Position numbers and translations under genes: made by a program. A stretch of 64,000 nucleotides of DNA from Papiliotrema nemorosa (taxonomy: Eukaryota > Basidiomycota > Tremellomycetes > Tremellales > Rhynchogastremaceae): positions 1 to 64,000 of the forward strand of contig JASKOT010000040.1 in the NCBI GenBank assembly GCA_032158125.1, in the 5' to 3' direction. Shown piece after piece: positions 13,001 through 25,491 of this stretch; position 1 is the stretch's first letter, and each line of letters starts with the position of its first letter. The notes beneath the pieces were generated by a model. That model was given only the letters and a program-made list of their open reading frames with translations, ran no database searches and was not told the origin of the DNA.

Positions 13001-13651
13001 TCCACAAACACGTCATCCGCCTTTAGCAGTCTGACCCGACCCACTGCGTCGTCTCTGTCGCGTGCAGCTGCCGGTCCCGGTCAATTGTCCAAATTCGGGG
13101 CGCCTTCCAGACGAGTGTCCAGTATCGGCCCACAAAAAGTGAATCGTCGCGTATCGAGCGCCAACGCGGGCCCTTATGCGTCTAGCGCGACATTGAGACG
13201 CTCACGCGGTAGTATTATCCCCGGCGCATCGAAGATGGGCGACGCGTCGTTGAGTATGGGCATTGACGGACTGCCAGTCCCTACCGCGGGCACAAGCTCA
13301 ATGTCGATGCAGATGGGCAATACATCCTTGCTAGCCGGACTAGGTGGACCCAAGCGAGCAACATCGACGTTTACGCCATTGATCACCACGACATCACCCT
13401 CGGGCATCTCCCCGCCAAACGCAAACAGGAGGAGCAGTTTCATGCCCCCGCCTTCCACGGCGACCCTCGGACAACCTGCATCGAGGCTCGGAGGCGGACC
13501 GAGAGCGTCCATGAGCATGGCGCAACTCCCAAAGTTGGGCATGTCGTCGCTGAGCTCTCGACCCTCTATATCTGGCTTGAGAACCATGCCCTCGAGCTCG
13601 AATTTGGGTGTAGCAGGTGTAGACACGTCTGTGCGAGGTCCGTGGAGGTGA
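10026..13651 (+). CDS. kinesin-8-like motor protein
   Basis: Microtubule motor, probably a Kip3/Klp5/Klp6-type regulator of microtubule length and spindle or nuclear position. Exons 10026-10050, 10094-10234, 10282-10378, 10424-10544 and 10589-13651 sum to 3447 nt (1148 aa). The motor is N-terminal: IQICVRVRPW at residues 5-14, the P-loop GATGCGKT, switch I NAESSRSH, switch II DLAGSE and an NKSLLQLSNCI helix. A neck and short coiled coil follow (residues about 350-500). The last 550 residues are basic, Ser/Pro/Arg-rich and probably disordered, as in tails that bind microtubules. GATGCGKT instead of GQTGSGKT is what kinesin-8 members carry, which supports the class. The gene looks intact. Confidence 0.93.
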
Positions 13652-13980
13652 GGCTTGGTGCGGAGGGAGAGCGAGAAGATTATGCTGGACTGTGCGAGTG
13701 AGGCGGTCGGGGATCATTGGGAGAGGTGTTTGTCAACGGACCATCGATAACGACTATTATGGGCATTTCTTCTTTCTCTGTACACGTTTTAGGCTAGATG
13801 TGCAGAGAATGTATATTACATCGTTCTGACCGTAGTGAATCCTGTGACTTTCTTCGGACACTCAGTATGCGACGAGAGCTCGGTGACACGGATTTAGCCG
13901 ATGATCTCAGCGCGAGCGCGTCCAAAGCACAAAAGCAACCCTTGCATGTGTATCGTGCATTCACCTCGCTCTCCATCGCC
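13652..13980. other. intergenic, kinesin to M28 peptidase
   Basis: 329 bases. The frame of the peptidase stays open upstream to 13798, but that extension precedes a clear signal peptide and is treated here as 5' leader. No other feature is seen. Confidence 0.5.
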
Positions 13981-15725
13981 ATGCTCCATCTGGTCCCCTT
14001 GTTGACTGCGCTCGCAATAATTCGAGCAGTACCTATTAACGATGACGAACGTGTACTTTTCGTCACCGACTCGGCGCCGGTAGACATGACTGGATGTCTC
14101 GCTCAAGCCTATCACGGGTCATACGGCGGGAAGGCCAACACACACATTTACCTCCCCACTTCGAGTTGCCTGGACACCGATGACTCTTGGAAGTCTTTCA
14201 CGGAAGGTCATTTCTCGCCTGTACCTGAGCCATTTGTGCATGAAGAGCGAGGAGACGCGGGGAGACTGGTATGGGTCGGACAGGCTGGTGTGGAGGGTAT
14301 CTCGGGGGACATCCAGGATGATTGGACTCACATTGACTCGTTCTCTCGACAAGTGTCAACTACCAAGGATATGGGTGTACCCACCGAAGGTCAGAATCAG
14401 AGAGTCCTCGGTGGGCAAGGTCCCTCTGTATCGCTTGTTCATTCCTCGATCGACTCGATGATTCTGCACGTCCCATCTTCCGTCTTACCCATCATCGACA
14501 CCCTTCTCCCGGCTCACCTCGTCCCGGTCGCTATACCCCTCTCTCCACTTCCTATTCGTCAAGTTCAGAGCGAATCTGGGGATGCCCAGACTTTGGACTG
14601 GAAGACTGTCCCGGAGCATTACGCCAAACACCTCGCCAATCTTACTTCTTCATTGAAGTTTGATCCGGCGTTGGACTCTGTTCTCAGTCTGTTGGACCAC
14701 GATCAAGTACGACGGAATGTTCGGTGGTTGACCGGAGAAGCGCCTTCGGGGATTGCAAGCCGACACAGCTTCACTGAGGGTGCTATCAAAGCGGGTCACT
14801 GGCTCAAGGGTAAGACTTCAGTCTCTCGTCACTCTCGTCACGCGTTGGAGTAGCTCATAGGCAGAACAAACAGAAAAGACAGGAGCAATCTGTCAATTCG
14901 AGGGATTCTTGCCTGGTTTCGCACCGAATTTGATCTGTACATACCCCAGCACGACCAATTCTACAGACCAAGTCATCCTTTCCGCCCACTACGATTCTAG
15001 GGGATCGTTCGGGTCGACAGTAGCTCCAGGAGGGGATGATGATGGGTCGGGCTCTGGTCACTTGTTGGCTGTTGCTCAGTCTATTGGCAAGGCGGGAGTC
15101 AAGTTTGAGAAAAAGGTCGTCCTTGCCTTTTTCGCGGGTGAAGAGCAAGGTCTCCTGGGTAGTCATGCTCATGCTGGTGAGTCTGAAGCTACGTTCAACA
15201 CCACATGAACCGCTGTCTGACGGACAGAACGACTATACAACGCCAAGGAGACGGTATTGTTGCATGTCCAAGCGGATATGTTGGCTTACCATGTGGTATG
15301 TCGAGTGTATACTCGTCGACCCGGTCATTGACTAACATCGCAGCCCGGAGAGCCACTACAGCTTGGTCTGCCAGAATCGTGCGTACCTATTCGAAGCAGT
15401 GCACTGCCACTGCCGCACCGCAGCGCTGACGATCAGGATCCACCTTCCAGAAGCATCATACCTCCTCGGAAATCTATCTCACATCTACGCACCAGAGCTA
15501 CTGGTAGGCACCACACCTGCTTGTTGTTCAGACCACCAATCTTTCCTGTCCTATGGATACCCCGCCAGCGCTGTGTTTGAACGAAACGGTCCTATCGCCG
15601 ATCCAAAGTATCATAATACTGGAGATGTCTCGTCTCGGGAGGGTTACGATTTCGAGCAGATTGTGTCGATTGCAAAAGTCACCATGGCTGCCTTGTTGAC
15701 TGTCGGAGGGTGGTCAAAGCATTAA
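13981..15725 (+). CDS. secreted M28-family zinc aminopeptidase
   Basis: Predicted secreted or vacuolar metallo-aminopeptidase that trims peptides from the N-terminus. Exons 13981-14809, 14865-15176, 15228-15295, 15344-15378 and 15437-15725 sum to 1533 nt (510 aa). I start at 13981 because MLHLVPLLTALAIIRAVP is a good signal peptide; in-frame ATGs further up (13867, and 13798 at the frame edge) would bury it. The di-zinc ligands are present in order: H and D in SAHYDSRG and GGDDDGSG, EE in GEEQGLLGS, D in VQADM, and H in KYHNTGD. The cysteine pair PACCSDHQSF also matches secreted fungal leucine aminopeptidases. The N-terminal 200 residues are a less conserved pro-region. Intact. Confidence 0.92.
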
Positions 15726-15869
15726 GGAGATGGAAGACTCATGTATAGTAAACAACAAATGGAGCGATATGACGGATGCATTGATACGATGCAAGACTGA
15801 ATTGAGGCTACAACTGGGCTATACAGCGAGATTTACTCTACTTTACTTTTCTACTGACACCGACACCGT

Positions 15870-17681
15870 CTAAGCATCCGCCTTCTTCTCCTCACCCTCG
15901 ACTTTGGTTCCCTCGGCCTCGGGATCGTACCCATCCAAGACCATATCGTTGAACCCGAGCTCTTCATTTTGCTCGTGCGATCGCTCATACTCCTCGATGG
16001 TCATATTCGGGTCTGGATCCGGGGCATAGAGGTTCTGAAGGTACGAGTTGCTGACTGGGTCATCGATGATGAGTGTGAACGGTCTAGCGGCCGAGATGCA
16101 ATCTTTCAAACCCGTTAAAAAGGTTTCAAAAGATCGCTCTTCCTTTCCTGCGTCGAGGCCTTGTTGTCCAATACCCGAAGTGAGACTGTCTCCTGTTCGG
16201 AAGACCTTGGTCGAGAGTTCGTTGTAAATCTCGTTCAACAACCCTTCAAGAGTGGTGAAACGACCACCGAGCGTTCCAGGTTGCAGCACCAGGTCAATTT
16301 CGGGAATCTCCAATCCCGCAGTGTCAGACTATCTTGTCAGCTTGCAATGGGACAACTGTTTGGTCAACTCACCTTAAGCAAGTCTCGGCTCAAATCCTCC
16401 TCGTCTTCCACCTTGAGCGAGATCTTCTTTCCCTTTGGAGCGACAGCTCCACCCGACTTGACCTCGTTATCCCTATAACCGCAAGCATAACAGTTTGTAG
16501 CCATGATGATGATGTTCTGACATCAGCTCTACTCAATCAGAGCACGAACACTCACCTGGAAGTAAGGAATGTTGACCTGCTGCATCAAAGTCTCCAACTC
16601 GTGGCCGCAACTCGAGCACGTAGAGGGGAAACTGAAAATCTCCTCTGGCACAACTCCCCTCGCTCCCGACTCATCATTCTCGTGGTTCTTCTTCCGTCTC
16701 GCCTCAAACTCTTCCATCGACGACAACTTGTGGTGCGCATCTACTACTGGCTGACCGGCCTCAGGCATGTCATCGGGTCGAGCAACGAGACCAAGCGCAA
16801 CATTCTGGTCAAAAGTTCGGTTGTAGGCTCGCATGTTCCAGTGAGGATCTGATGGAGAGTCTTTGAACTGGAAAAATGAATTTCCAGATGGGTCGTCGAG
16901 GGATATGCTGAAAGGCACAAATGGTTTATCGGGTCGTTGTCCTTCAGCGTGATTGGTATGTTTTCGCTCCTCGTCCTCGTCCATACCAACTCCTCCATCG
17001 TCATCCTCCTCTCCTTCTTCAATATTGAGGATATCACGCAATTTGCGTAGAATCTCGTCAATCTTCTCAAAGGTCGGTGGGTCCATGACTTTTCTTACGG
17101 GTTGCGATATGTTGAGATCTCGAATCGTGTCTCGAATTACACCTTCGACGGTGGTAAGTTGACCTCGTCCAGCAGGGATGGTGAGTTGGATGTCCGGGAT
17201 GGACACTGTGGCCGAGTTGGACTTGACAAGTTGTCGGTCGAGCTCATCTCTGCTTAGGATGTGCACAGTGTAGTTGACCCCCTTTGCTGTAGACAGTCAG
17301 CTCTGCCCAAAGACACACAGAGTTCGACGCACGTTGAATCTCCCCGGCACTGGAGATCTCGGTATCCCTCCAACCACACGAGTGACACAGAAAGGACGAA
17401 AGGACAATCTCCTTGAAATACGGAATCGACGTCAAAAGCAGCCTTGTGACACCCTATCTATCAGCTGCAATACGAATGCATATGCTTTTGTAAGAACTCA
17501 CCTGCTCATGACATCGCATACACAGACTCTCAATCTCATCGACTTCCCTCTCCTCGCCTTCCTCCTGCTGTCGAGCAGTCTCAGCGTCTAGCCTAGCATC
17601 GTCATCGGCAACTTCGGGCTGAGCATCGGTCCTGGTGGCGACCTCGCCCAAGGTAGGGAACAAATTGGGTCGATCAGTCAT
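15870..17681 (-). CDS. ZPR1: ZPR1 zinc-finger protein
   Basis: ZPR1 is a chaperone-like partner of translation elongation factor eEF1A and moves to the nucleus in growing cells. Read on the complement from 17681 ([14 protein letters not shown]). Both C4 zinc fingers are visible: SLCMRCHEQ...CHSCGW in the first and CYACGYRD (around 16480) with [20 protein letters not shown] in the second. Each is followed by the ZPR1 homology block ([11 protein letters not shown] and [14 protein letters not shown]). About four short introns interrupt the gene. The double ZPR1 module order and the acidic C-terminus fit the family. The gene is divergent from the TFIIIC90-like gene with about 300 bases between the starts. 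Confidence 0.93.
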
Positions 17682-17988
17682 CCAAGCGGTCTAAGCGGTC
17701 TGAGCTTTGTCAGCGTTCACTCTGCGATGAGGGCAAGAGGATGTGGTTATGAGATGGGAATCAGACATTTAGGCATAGGTTTTGGTTTCTTGATCCCCGT
17801 CTTTCGTTGAAGAGGGAACAGTCAAACGCAAATTACTTTGGACATCATGAAAAGGTGGTGGAGGGGAGGCTGCTATTGAAAGATAGAGACGTACCTAATT
17901 CGTAAAGCAATCACAGCAAAGTAGTTCCTTGATTTTGACGCTCAATGCTGAAGATACGATCCAAAATTGAGTACTGGTACAAGGTACA
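17682..17988. other. shared divergent promoter, ZPR1 and TFIIIC90-like
   Basis: 307 bases between two start codons pointing away from each other. Probable bidirectional promoter; I recognise no specific sites. The right edge is uncertain because the TFIIIC90-like start could lie up to 230 bases downstream. Confidence 0.5.
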
Positions 17989-20900
17989 ATGTGCGAGACG
18001 ATGTTCGATGGAGCAGGCTGGAGCTTTCCTCGCCAAAATTCTGGTCAAGGGGGGGTGACTTATATGGGTGGCGAATATAACGAGGATATCGGCTCATCCC
18101 GAGACGAGATGCCGGCATGGGGAGACCAGTCTGAAGCAATAACAAAAGTAGTGGTCCACCATACACCCATCGACGCATCAGCTTTGGAAACGGGCAGCGG
18201 GGGACTGATCGTGGACATGGTCACCCGAACGGCTCCTACGATCTTGACGGCCAAGAACTTCAACGGTGTCATCCACTCTTCAGGACTCGGTAATGTCTCT
18301 TGGAACCAGGACGGTCAATGCGCATTCTCCCATCGCAAGGGTGTAGTCATCCTCGTCAGACTATCCCTCGAGTATGAATAGCCGCTGACCCTCCAGACCC
18401 CATATATCACTTCCACCCTACCTCCACCGCCAAAGCTGGTAGACCCAAATGAAAGGCTGGAACATGCTATCACAGCTTCAAACCGGATCAAACGTAAAGC
18501 CGAGGAAGTCGAAGATGCAGACGGCAACGATGAGGACGAGGATGGGGATGTCCCATCTACCACTGTGAGACGAATGAGGAGACCCCAAGGTGGAGAAGTA
18601 CAGTGGTGGAGAACTGGCTTCGCTGTCAACCCCGAAGGGGACAACGATAGGTTAGATGCGTATGCTTGGGAAGATACAGGAGGTGAGTTCCCACCCATCT
18701 GGAATCGATTCAAGCTGACAGCAGACCATCTGAGCGCGATGATCGGGGACAAGGAAGCCTTTGTGAGGAAGATTGTCTGGTCTCCATCAGGCTTGAGCGA
18801 GCTCGGAGGGTGTGTCATCCTTGCAATGATGTGGGGAGACTGATCAAAAGATGCGTGTTGGCAGTGTTTCTGGCGTCGGGTCAAGTCTCAATCTACGCGC
18901 CAAAGTCGAATCCAGCTTCGAACCAATGGGAAGAGGTGAGTCCATCGGGTGTATTGTGCTTCTCAGCGTGAGGTACTAAAGCCTAGATTGCGGATCTGAC
19001 CATCTTGACGAAAGAGCTGCTAGCTCCTGCGCTCAAAAGTCCCGCTCTATCAATAAGAGGCATGCTGGAGATGCGTACAACGTGTCAGTATCGTCTTTCC
19101 CGATGAGTCGACTGTGAGCTGACCTTTGCCAGCCTTGGCATGGTCTCCCGCCGTCCCTCTAAGCTCTGAACACACGGACGCTGGAAGTATTTTAGCTTTG
19201 GGCAATAGGGCAGGAATGGTTGCTCTTTGGGTGTAAGTCGATGGAGAGTCGATCGATGACGAGCTAAGGCAATAGACTCCCACCTATGAGGCGTTTTACA
19301 AGGATAGCATACTTTCCGGTCACTACAGGTTGCATCAGCGGAGTCGCCTGGTCGCCGTGGGCGACAACGGCAGATGGGGTTTGTGAGTGACCACAGGGTA
19401 CTCAAAGCATGTACTGACGTCTACAGACGATTGTCAACTTGCTGTCACCTCCACAGACGGCTCGGTACACGTTATGGCCATCAGGCAACAGGCCAATCCG
19501 GATCCTGATGAACCATGGAGAACGATATTCGGCGATTTGCGACAGATAGACGCTGGAGATGAGCGCATGATCGTTTCAGTGCAATGGGTCAACGTGAGTA
19601 TTGCTATATTCCATCTGTCCAGCTCATGCGATAGACTCTGCTCGTGTGGAGCAAGGCTGGATCCATGCACCTATGGACAGAAGGTGGGCGTGATGGGTAC
19701 AAATGGCAGGGCGTGAGGAACATCCGGCTCCAGCGAGTCGGAAGCTGGGCAGGCGCGAATGCTTTAGGAGCTTGCGTCGGTAAGAAAGCTGCTTTCTTGC
19801 TCAAGGAGACAAAGCTGACGATCAGGTATACAGACATATGGCTCCGACTCAGTTTTGATCACCCTTGCCTCGCTCACTCGACATCTCATTTGCTCCATTC
19901 ACACCTCGCCCCAGCTGGCACCGTTGGCAGACTCTCTGCGACTTTCCGTGTCAGCAAGAGAATGCTTCCTGGACGAGACTTATCATGACGCATATAAGCG
20001 TAACAGGCAGATTGCGACCAGCTGGCCAGAGGGCAAAGATGTTTCGGCTTTTGTCGCGGGTGTGGCCAGTCTCAACGATGATTGGGGAATCGATACGTGG
20101 ACCGCCGAGTGCGTTGCTGCTAAAAGCTGCTAGTGTCCAGACTGATCCCAGACCCATCCATTACCATAACCTGAGCAGTTCAACCGAGGGACTGCGTTCA
20201 TTCGCCTTTATGCTTGTGGACCGAAGTGGTGTGCTACATGATGACTCCGAGAGTCTGGAGAACCGACTGGAGAGACTGCTTAGTAGTCCACCCAAGGGTA
20301 CGCGGGACACACTCATCGTTGATGGAATAATGCCGAGACTGATCCGCCAGTGTTGGAAACAAGCCCGCTGCGCGCTCTGTTGCCGTATATCCTGCGAGTG
20401 CTCTCGAGTAACGACCCTGGCTCTCACACTCGTGATCTGCAGGATGTCTGCGCGCAAGACTCGACGATCACTTCCTCTTCGATCTCAGGTTCCCACGAAG
20501 AGAAGACAGCACTCGAGATCCTGGTGGAGCATCTGTGGGATGACGACGTTCTGAACAACCTCCGACTTCGATATGTTTTGGCTCTCTGGGCCGGGGTACG
20601 CGGAAGCCTCATCGACTCATTGTGGAGGTTGCTGATGTCCACCAGAGACAATTCTCTTCACAGGCTCTCCAGTTCGAGCAATTGGGTCGGGATCTCGCCA
20701 TGCGTATCGAGAAATTGGTCCGGATGGCGATTCTTCACTGGGTGTCATCCGCTGTAGCAAATCTGGGTTCTACGTCCGAACCGGCATCATCAAAGTCGCA
20801 AGCTTTGCTTAGATCCTTGGCAGATCAGACATCCAGCGATGCCAGCGATGAGACAGAGACGTCACAGCTCAACGCGCCAGCACGAGCGGGAGACGTGGAT

Positions 20901-21281
20901 CCAGCATTGGCGAAGGATTATTGCCCTGCATGTCGCTCCGAGGTCAAGTCGACATCGCTTGGTGTTGCCAAATGCTCGAAGGGGCACGAATGGGGTGAGA
21001 AATGTTGTGCTCGGAGGCCGAGGTAGCTAATTTCAGTGCGGTGTTGCGCTACAAATATGCTCATTACCACTTCAAAGTATCGAGCCTGTAGTATCTGCCC
21101 AGCGGTGGCTTTACTCGCGAACCGATTCAAGGAACCATTGAGACCTGTCCTGTCGACCGGCAGAGACGTAGATTGGGAAAGGTTCAATCATACGCGGGAT
21201 GAGGGAGACCTGACAGAAAAGCTTCTTGAGGTGGCCAAGGTGTGCCTGATGTGTGGCGGGCGATGGGTTAAATCAATGTGA
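17989..21281 (+). CDS. TFIIIC subunit delta (TFIIIC90/GTF3C4-like)
   Basis: Predicted subunit of RNA polymerase III factor TFIIIC, which binds tRNA gene promoters. The N-terminal half reads as a WD40-like delta domain: WNQDGQCAFSHRKGVVIL joined to TPYITSTLPPP, later SLAWSPAVPL with LALGNRAGMVALW. The C-terminus is a zinc module matching the zf-TFIIIC family: YCPACRSEV, KCSKGHEW, then across an intron VRCCATNML, ACSICP and a final CLMCGGRW. Around ten short introns (for example 18355-18396 and the last at about 21000-21036) are needed. The start at 17989 is the farthest upstream ATG; 18109 and 18217 are in frame and possible. The middle part (19800-20700) is poorly conserved, so its exon boundaries are tentative. 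Confidence 0.82.
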
Positions 21282-22134
21282 GGTATAATGCCGCGAAATA
21301 ATGATATCACGTCTTCACGACCAGCCCAGTCAAGCGATTCCAGCAGATTGAATGGCACGATGTGTTGTATGCATGACAATGACGATCGCCCAGGTGGTCA
21401 ATGTGGAACCCGCATGGGAGAAGTGTGTAGGGAGAGCTCGGACAGGGTGTGATTTGGCAGAGTCATGAGCCATTTTTTGATCCCGTCTGCCATTCCGTCC
21501 CATCCCGATTCATGTGGCAGGCATCCTCAGATGAGCTCGAGTTTGGGGTTTACGAGCTGGATTTGTGAGCTGCATGCATGAGAAGCTGAGCATAGTAGAT
21601 CTTAGACCAGTCTCAGATGGAACTCGTGGGCTCATGAACCATCTGCGGTAAGGGGATCCGCTAGTGTTGGTCACTCGATGGAATGGCCTCACTGCGATAG
21701 GATAGTTTTGCGGACGGTTCCGGATGATTTTGGTGTTTGCCGCCCAACTTCGGTTCGTGTTCGAATCTGTAATTCCCTTCACCCAGCCCCGAACAAGCTT
21801 TCCGCACCTCTCCTTCTCCTGCCTTGCCGCCTCGGCTGGCCAGGCTCGCATGCAAGTGTTGTCTCTCTGTCATTTGGCCTCTGGTTCGCGAGACACGGCG
21901 GAATACAGAAATACAAATCGATGATACTTGTTGACAAGTAGCCATCCGTACCTTCATCGCGAGCTTGTCCGAACTGCACACTCCGAGTAGTTGCCGCATC
22001 GCCGGGTCGTATAGACACAAGGTATATATGTGGTGCCTTTGCTCATGGTACCACCCATCCACTCACCTATATCGTTTCGATAAATCAGTTTTAACACTAC
22101 TCATACAATCACAATCCGGTGATATTGATCAATC
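21282..22134. other. intergenic, TFIIIC90-like to alternative oxidase
   Basis: About 850 bases. Open frames on the minus strand (21510-21851, 21661-22062) look like chance: they overlap each other in different frames and have no recognisable product. The region probably holds the promoter of the alternative oxidase gene, which is stress-regulated in many fungi. Confidence 0.5.
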
Positions 22135-23615
22135 ATGTCGATGATCACAAAGATCCCACTTCGACCTACACGCATCACCCCCTTGCTCAGACCTACACTG
22201 GGCTCGGCGCGGTGGCTGTCGACGAACACAGGTCATACAGGCCAAAGAAACCTGGCTACACTGTACGAATCGACCGTCCCACCATCCACGACTTCCTCTA
22301 CGGCACTCAAACCTGGCGTAAGGCATAGAGAAGAACAAGGTCAGATCAAAGTGGTAGGGGACGAAGGCAAGGGAGCGGAAGGTCCTCATTTCCAAGGTGA
22401 GCTCATGTCCTCTCATGAAATATTGGAGCAAGCTCAAGATAGAGCGCTTACCACTCGCCTCGGATGAGCTTCACGGCCCATGGACCATGATGAACCCGAT
22501 CTACACTGAGGCGGTGAGTTCACCTCCCTTAATATCACAGGAGCTCAACTCATCGGTAGGAACTGGACTCTGTCGTCGTTGTGGGCAGACAACCAGTCAC
22601 TATATCCGATAAGATAGCCCATGGATCCGTTAAGATGCTCAGAAGGATATTCGATTTCGTCACGGGATACAAAAACCTCCCAATCCCAGAAACCGTCTTG
22701 GCTGAAAATCCAATCTCTAAAGAATCCATCGACAAGTTGAGGAAACAAGGAGTCTTGTTATCCGACAAAGCTTGGCTGTTGCGTGTCATACTGCTAGAGT
22801 CGATCGCTGGAGTGCCAGGGATGGTGGGTGGAACGTTACGGCATCTGAGGAGTCTGAGGTTACTGGTGAGCCCCCTCTCGCATTACGTTCAGGCGCGAGT
22901 GCTGAGTGTAGCGACGAGATGGAGGATGGATACACACGTTGTTGGAAGAAGCGGAAAATGAGCGAATGCACCTGTTGTGAGTGTGAACAGCAAACACCAA
23001 CTCATTGTGCTGAACGTCAGGACATTCATGACTATTGCTCAACCGACTCTCCTCACTCGAGCCATGGTTCTCGCTGCACAAGGAGTCTTCTACAACGCCT
23101 TCTTCCTCACATACCTCCTCTCGCCTAAATCGGCGCACCGCTTCGTCGGTGCCTTAGAGGAAGAAGCCGTCCGAACCTAGTGAGTTACCCCCTTCTCCCT
23201 GAATGTCTAGCTCATGGAAGCACGCACTGCATACACGACATTGAACGAGGCCTTGTACCTGAATGGCAGGGTCAGCCCGCTCCACCTATCGCTATTGTCA
23301 GTACACACACTACAACTCGCGAAAAACACTGACGAGCAGGATTACTGGCGATTACCATCCTCTGCGACACTCCTAGATGTCGTCAGGGCAGTCAGAGCAG
23401 ATGAAGCCACGCACCGATTCGTCAACCACTCTCTGGCCGACCTGGATCAGAAACATGATTTCAACCCTTTCGCATTGGGCGAAGCTAGTGCTGAGATCCG
23501 AGGCACGACGGCAGGTTTCACAAGGGAACAATCGGCTCAATTTGCCAAAGAGAGTCAGAGGAGGTTAGCGGAGAAGACGGAGATGGAGAGGCATAGAGTC
23601 GCCGCGCCTCAATGA
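22135..23615 (+). CDS. AOX1: mitochondrial alternative oxidase
   Basis: Cyanide-insensitive ubiquinol oxidase of the inner mitochondrial membrane; it bypasses complexes III and IV and limits oxidative stress. Exons 22135-22396, 22443-22513, 22560-22865, 22912-22976, 23021-23179, 23221-23296 and 23340-23615 sum to 1215 nt (404 aa). The basic N-terminus ([19 protein letters not shown]) is a presequence. The di-iron ligands are all there: [10 protein letters not shown], the ExxH of [11 protein letters not shown], the Glu after [16 protein letters not shown], and [15 protein letters not shown]. The [14 protein letters not shown] block before the core is also conserved. Fungal enzymes lack the plant regulatory cysteine, and none is seen here. 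Intact. Confidence 0.97.
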
Positions 23616-23936
23616 TTGAGGCCACATTGTCACAGACCTGCCGGACAAACGTATAATAGATGTAACGGGTAATATGAGACAAAGATCAGCCCTTCGCCAT
23701 ACTACAGCTCAGGACTGATTTCGGGCTGGTCCTCTAGATTGTATCAATATTCTTCACTGCTCCATGTACATGCTGCAGACCAATATCTCCTGAGCCCGTT
23801 GATAGCAGATCAGCCTCCTTAAAGACGAGCTAGTAAATTCTGTGGAACGAGCAGGAGTACAGCATACATTAGGTTACTTGTCGATATCGATCCTATCTCG
23901 CTCAATAGATTGGGGTAGCCGGTTCTTCGGCTTGTA
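23616..23936. other. convergent 3' intergenic region
   Basis: 321 bases between the 3' ends of the alternative oxidase (+) and the HAD-like hypothetical gene (-). Only 3' UTR and terminator sequence is expected; nothing else is seen. Confidence 0.5.
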
Positions 23937-25078
23937 CTACTGGCCGTCCCATGCTCTCACCCAAGCTACTACCTCGGTCCATTTGTGCAGCTTCCCAATG
24001 TTCCCGCCGGTAGGAGCCGGACTGTCCTGATTCTTCTCCGATAGATCAGGCTCGACATCCTCGCTGTGCGTCGGTGACTGGGTAAACTGAATGATGGGGA
24101 TGCGGGGTGAGGCCATCGCTATTGCACCAGTCGTCTCTTGAGTCTTGCAGAGGTACAATGCGGCATTCATAGCTCGCAAGATCTGCCTCATCAGCAAACA
24201 CCAAACACTCACGCCTGCGCCAGGCTCACCTTGAGTTTCTGGACATCGCCATTTCGCGCGCCTCTGGGGTGTACGATGTGATGTGTCATACCGGGGTCCA
24301 AGTCGGCAGTGTCGACTGACCAAAGTGCAGCGACTATATCTTGGTCCTTGGTTCCAATCGAGATACCTTGGCTCGTCAGCCAGTCGATGACTTGCCCTCG
24401 CTCAGCCACTGGTATGTCAGTAATCAGATGAAGAGGATGGCCCAGAGCTTGAAGCTGCTTGAGAGCGAGAAGAAGACCACTTGTAGCTCCCTTCCTCTCA
24501 GTCGGCGAGAGCGGGATCTCGGAGGATTCAGTCAATGAGATGAAAGATTGTTCCAGGGAGGAATCTCCACGTCCATCCCCGACTTGAGCTTGAGATGGAG
24601 GCAAGATGACATCACAATCGATAGCGATGACTCGACCTGTGTTCGCCGTCCGGACGATCTCGCCATTGGGTGTTAGCTCAAGCTCGACTGATTCGTCGAT
24701 TGAGCTTGACTTGGCGAGTTCTTCTTGGACCTTCTCATCGTCCCATTCTTTCCCGCTCATCTTGGGCATGTTGAAGAATGAAGAGTCTTTCAATCCCCTT
24801 CGAGCACGGAGCACCGGACTGGGAGGAACAGAGCCTCGGACGGCCATCATGGACGCATCAATATTTTGGCCATTCATCGTGGGAGACGAAACGGGCGATG
24901 TGTCGAGGTAGGTACTGCTGTCTGGCGTGTAGGCAACTGTCCCTTCTTGTGAGTTGACAGGTGAGAGGATGGAGGTTGAAAATTCTCCAGTGTTGGACAT
25001 TGCCTTCTTGGAGGCTAGAGTGGATGGTCTGGGTCGGAGGACCCGGGAAGGAGCAGGGGAAGCATTGTTGTTGGTCAT
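23937..25078 (-). CDS. hypothetical protein with weak HAD-like features
   Basis: I do not recognise a named family. The complement read from 25078 has two exons, 25078-24230 and 24182-23937, joined in phase 0 (QKLK to ILRAMNAAL), giving 364 aa. The first 130 residues are Ser/Pro/Thr-rich and probably disordered. After that, TGRVIAIDCDVILPPS followed by LLLALKQLQALGHPLHLITDIP and VIDWLTSQGISIG recalls the start of a HAD-like Rossmann fold (a D-x-D strand, then a helix and a T/S strand), but the acid pair is not canonical. The start 25078 (MTNNNASPAPSR) was preferred to one 120 bases upstream because the upstream stretch is poorly biased for coding. Function unknown. Confidence 0.7.
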
Positions 25079-25491
25079 GTGATGATGGTGTAAGATGAGG
25101 TGACGAGTGGTGAGTGGTGAGTGGGAGTAGAATGCCGATTTGATGGGAGATCGAGAAGACCAAGAAGAGAGAACCTGTATATGTACGCGTATCGTCATTG
25201 ACAGAAGCGCCCATAGACTTCGAGATGTTCTACCTATGCAACCTTTGTGAGCGATGTGACGTGCAAGAGGCGGTCCTTCCTTTCTCCCTCGTCATCCTAC
25301 GATGCTACACCATTGCCGAATTTCGTGCTTTGCAGCGAGATCGAATGTCCCAGTGACATCTGGTGACGATGTAGAAGAGGCGGATGAGGATGATTATGCG
25401 ATATTATAGATACAATGCGGTATGTGCTCCCATGAACCTGCTTCCCCGTCCTGGGTATCAGCACTCTTCCGCGCTTGAACACGTACTCTCT
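25079..25491. other. upstream region of hypothetical gene 23937-25078
   Basis: About 410 bases between the start of the HAD-like gene and the 3' end of the small membrane protein gene. The coding frame stays open to 25198 without a convincing start. No other feature. Confidence 0.45.

Noticed and set aside
13798..13980. N-terminal extension of the M28 peptidase
   Set aside because: Would place the signal peptide inside the protein, so the start at 13981 is preferred.
21745..21790. TTCGAATC-like stretch resembling a tRNA T-arm
   Set aside because: No matching acceptor, D or anticodon arms at proper spacing.
21661..22062. 133-codon minus-strand frame between TFIIIC90-like and AOX genes
   Set aside because: Alternative frames are equally open. 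No start context or domain.
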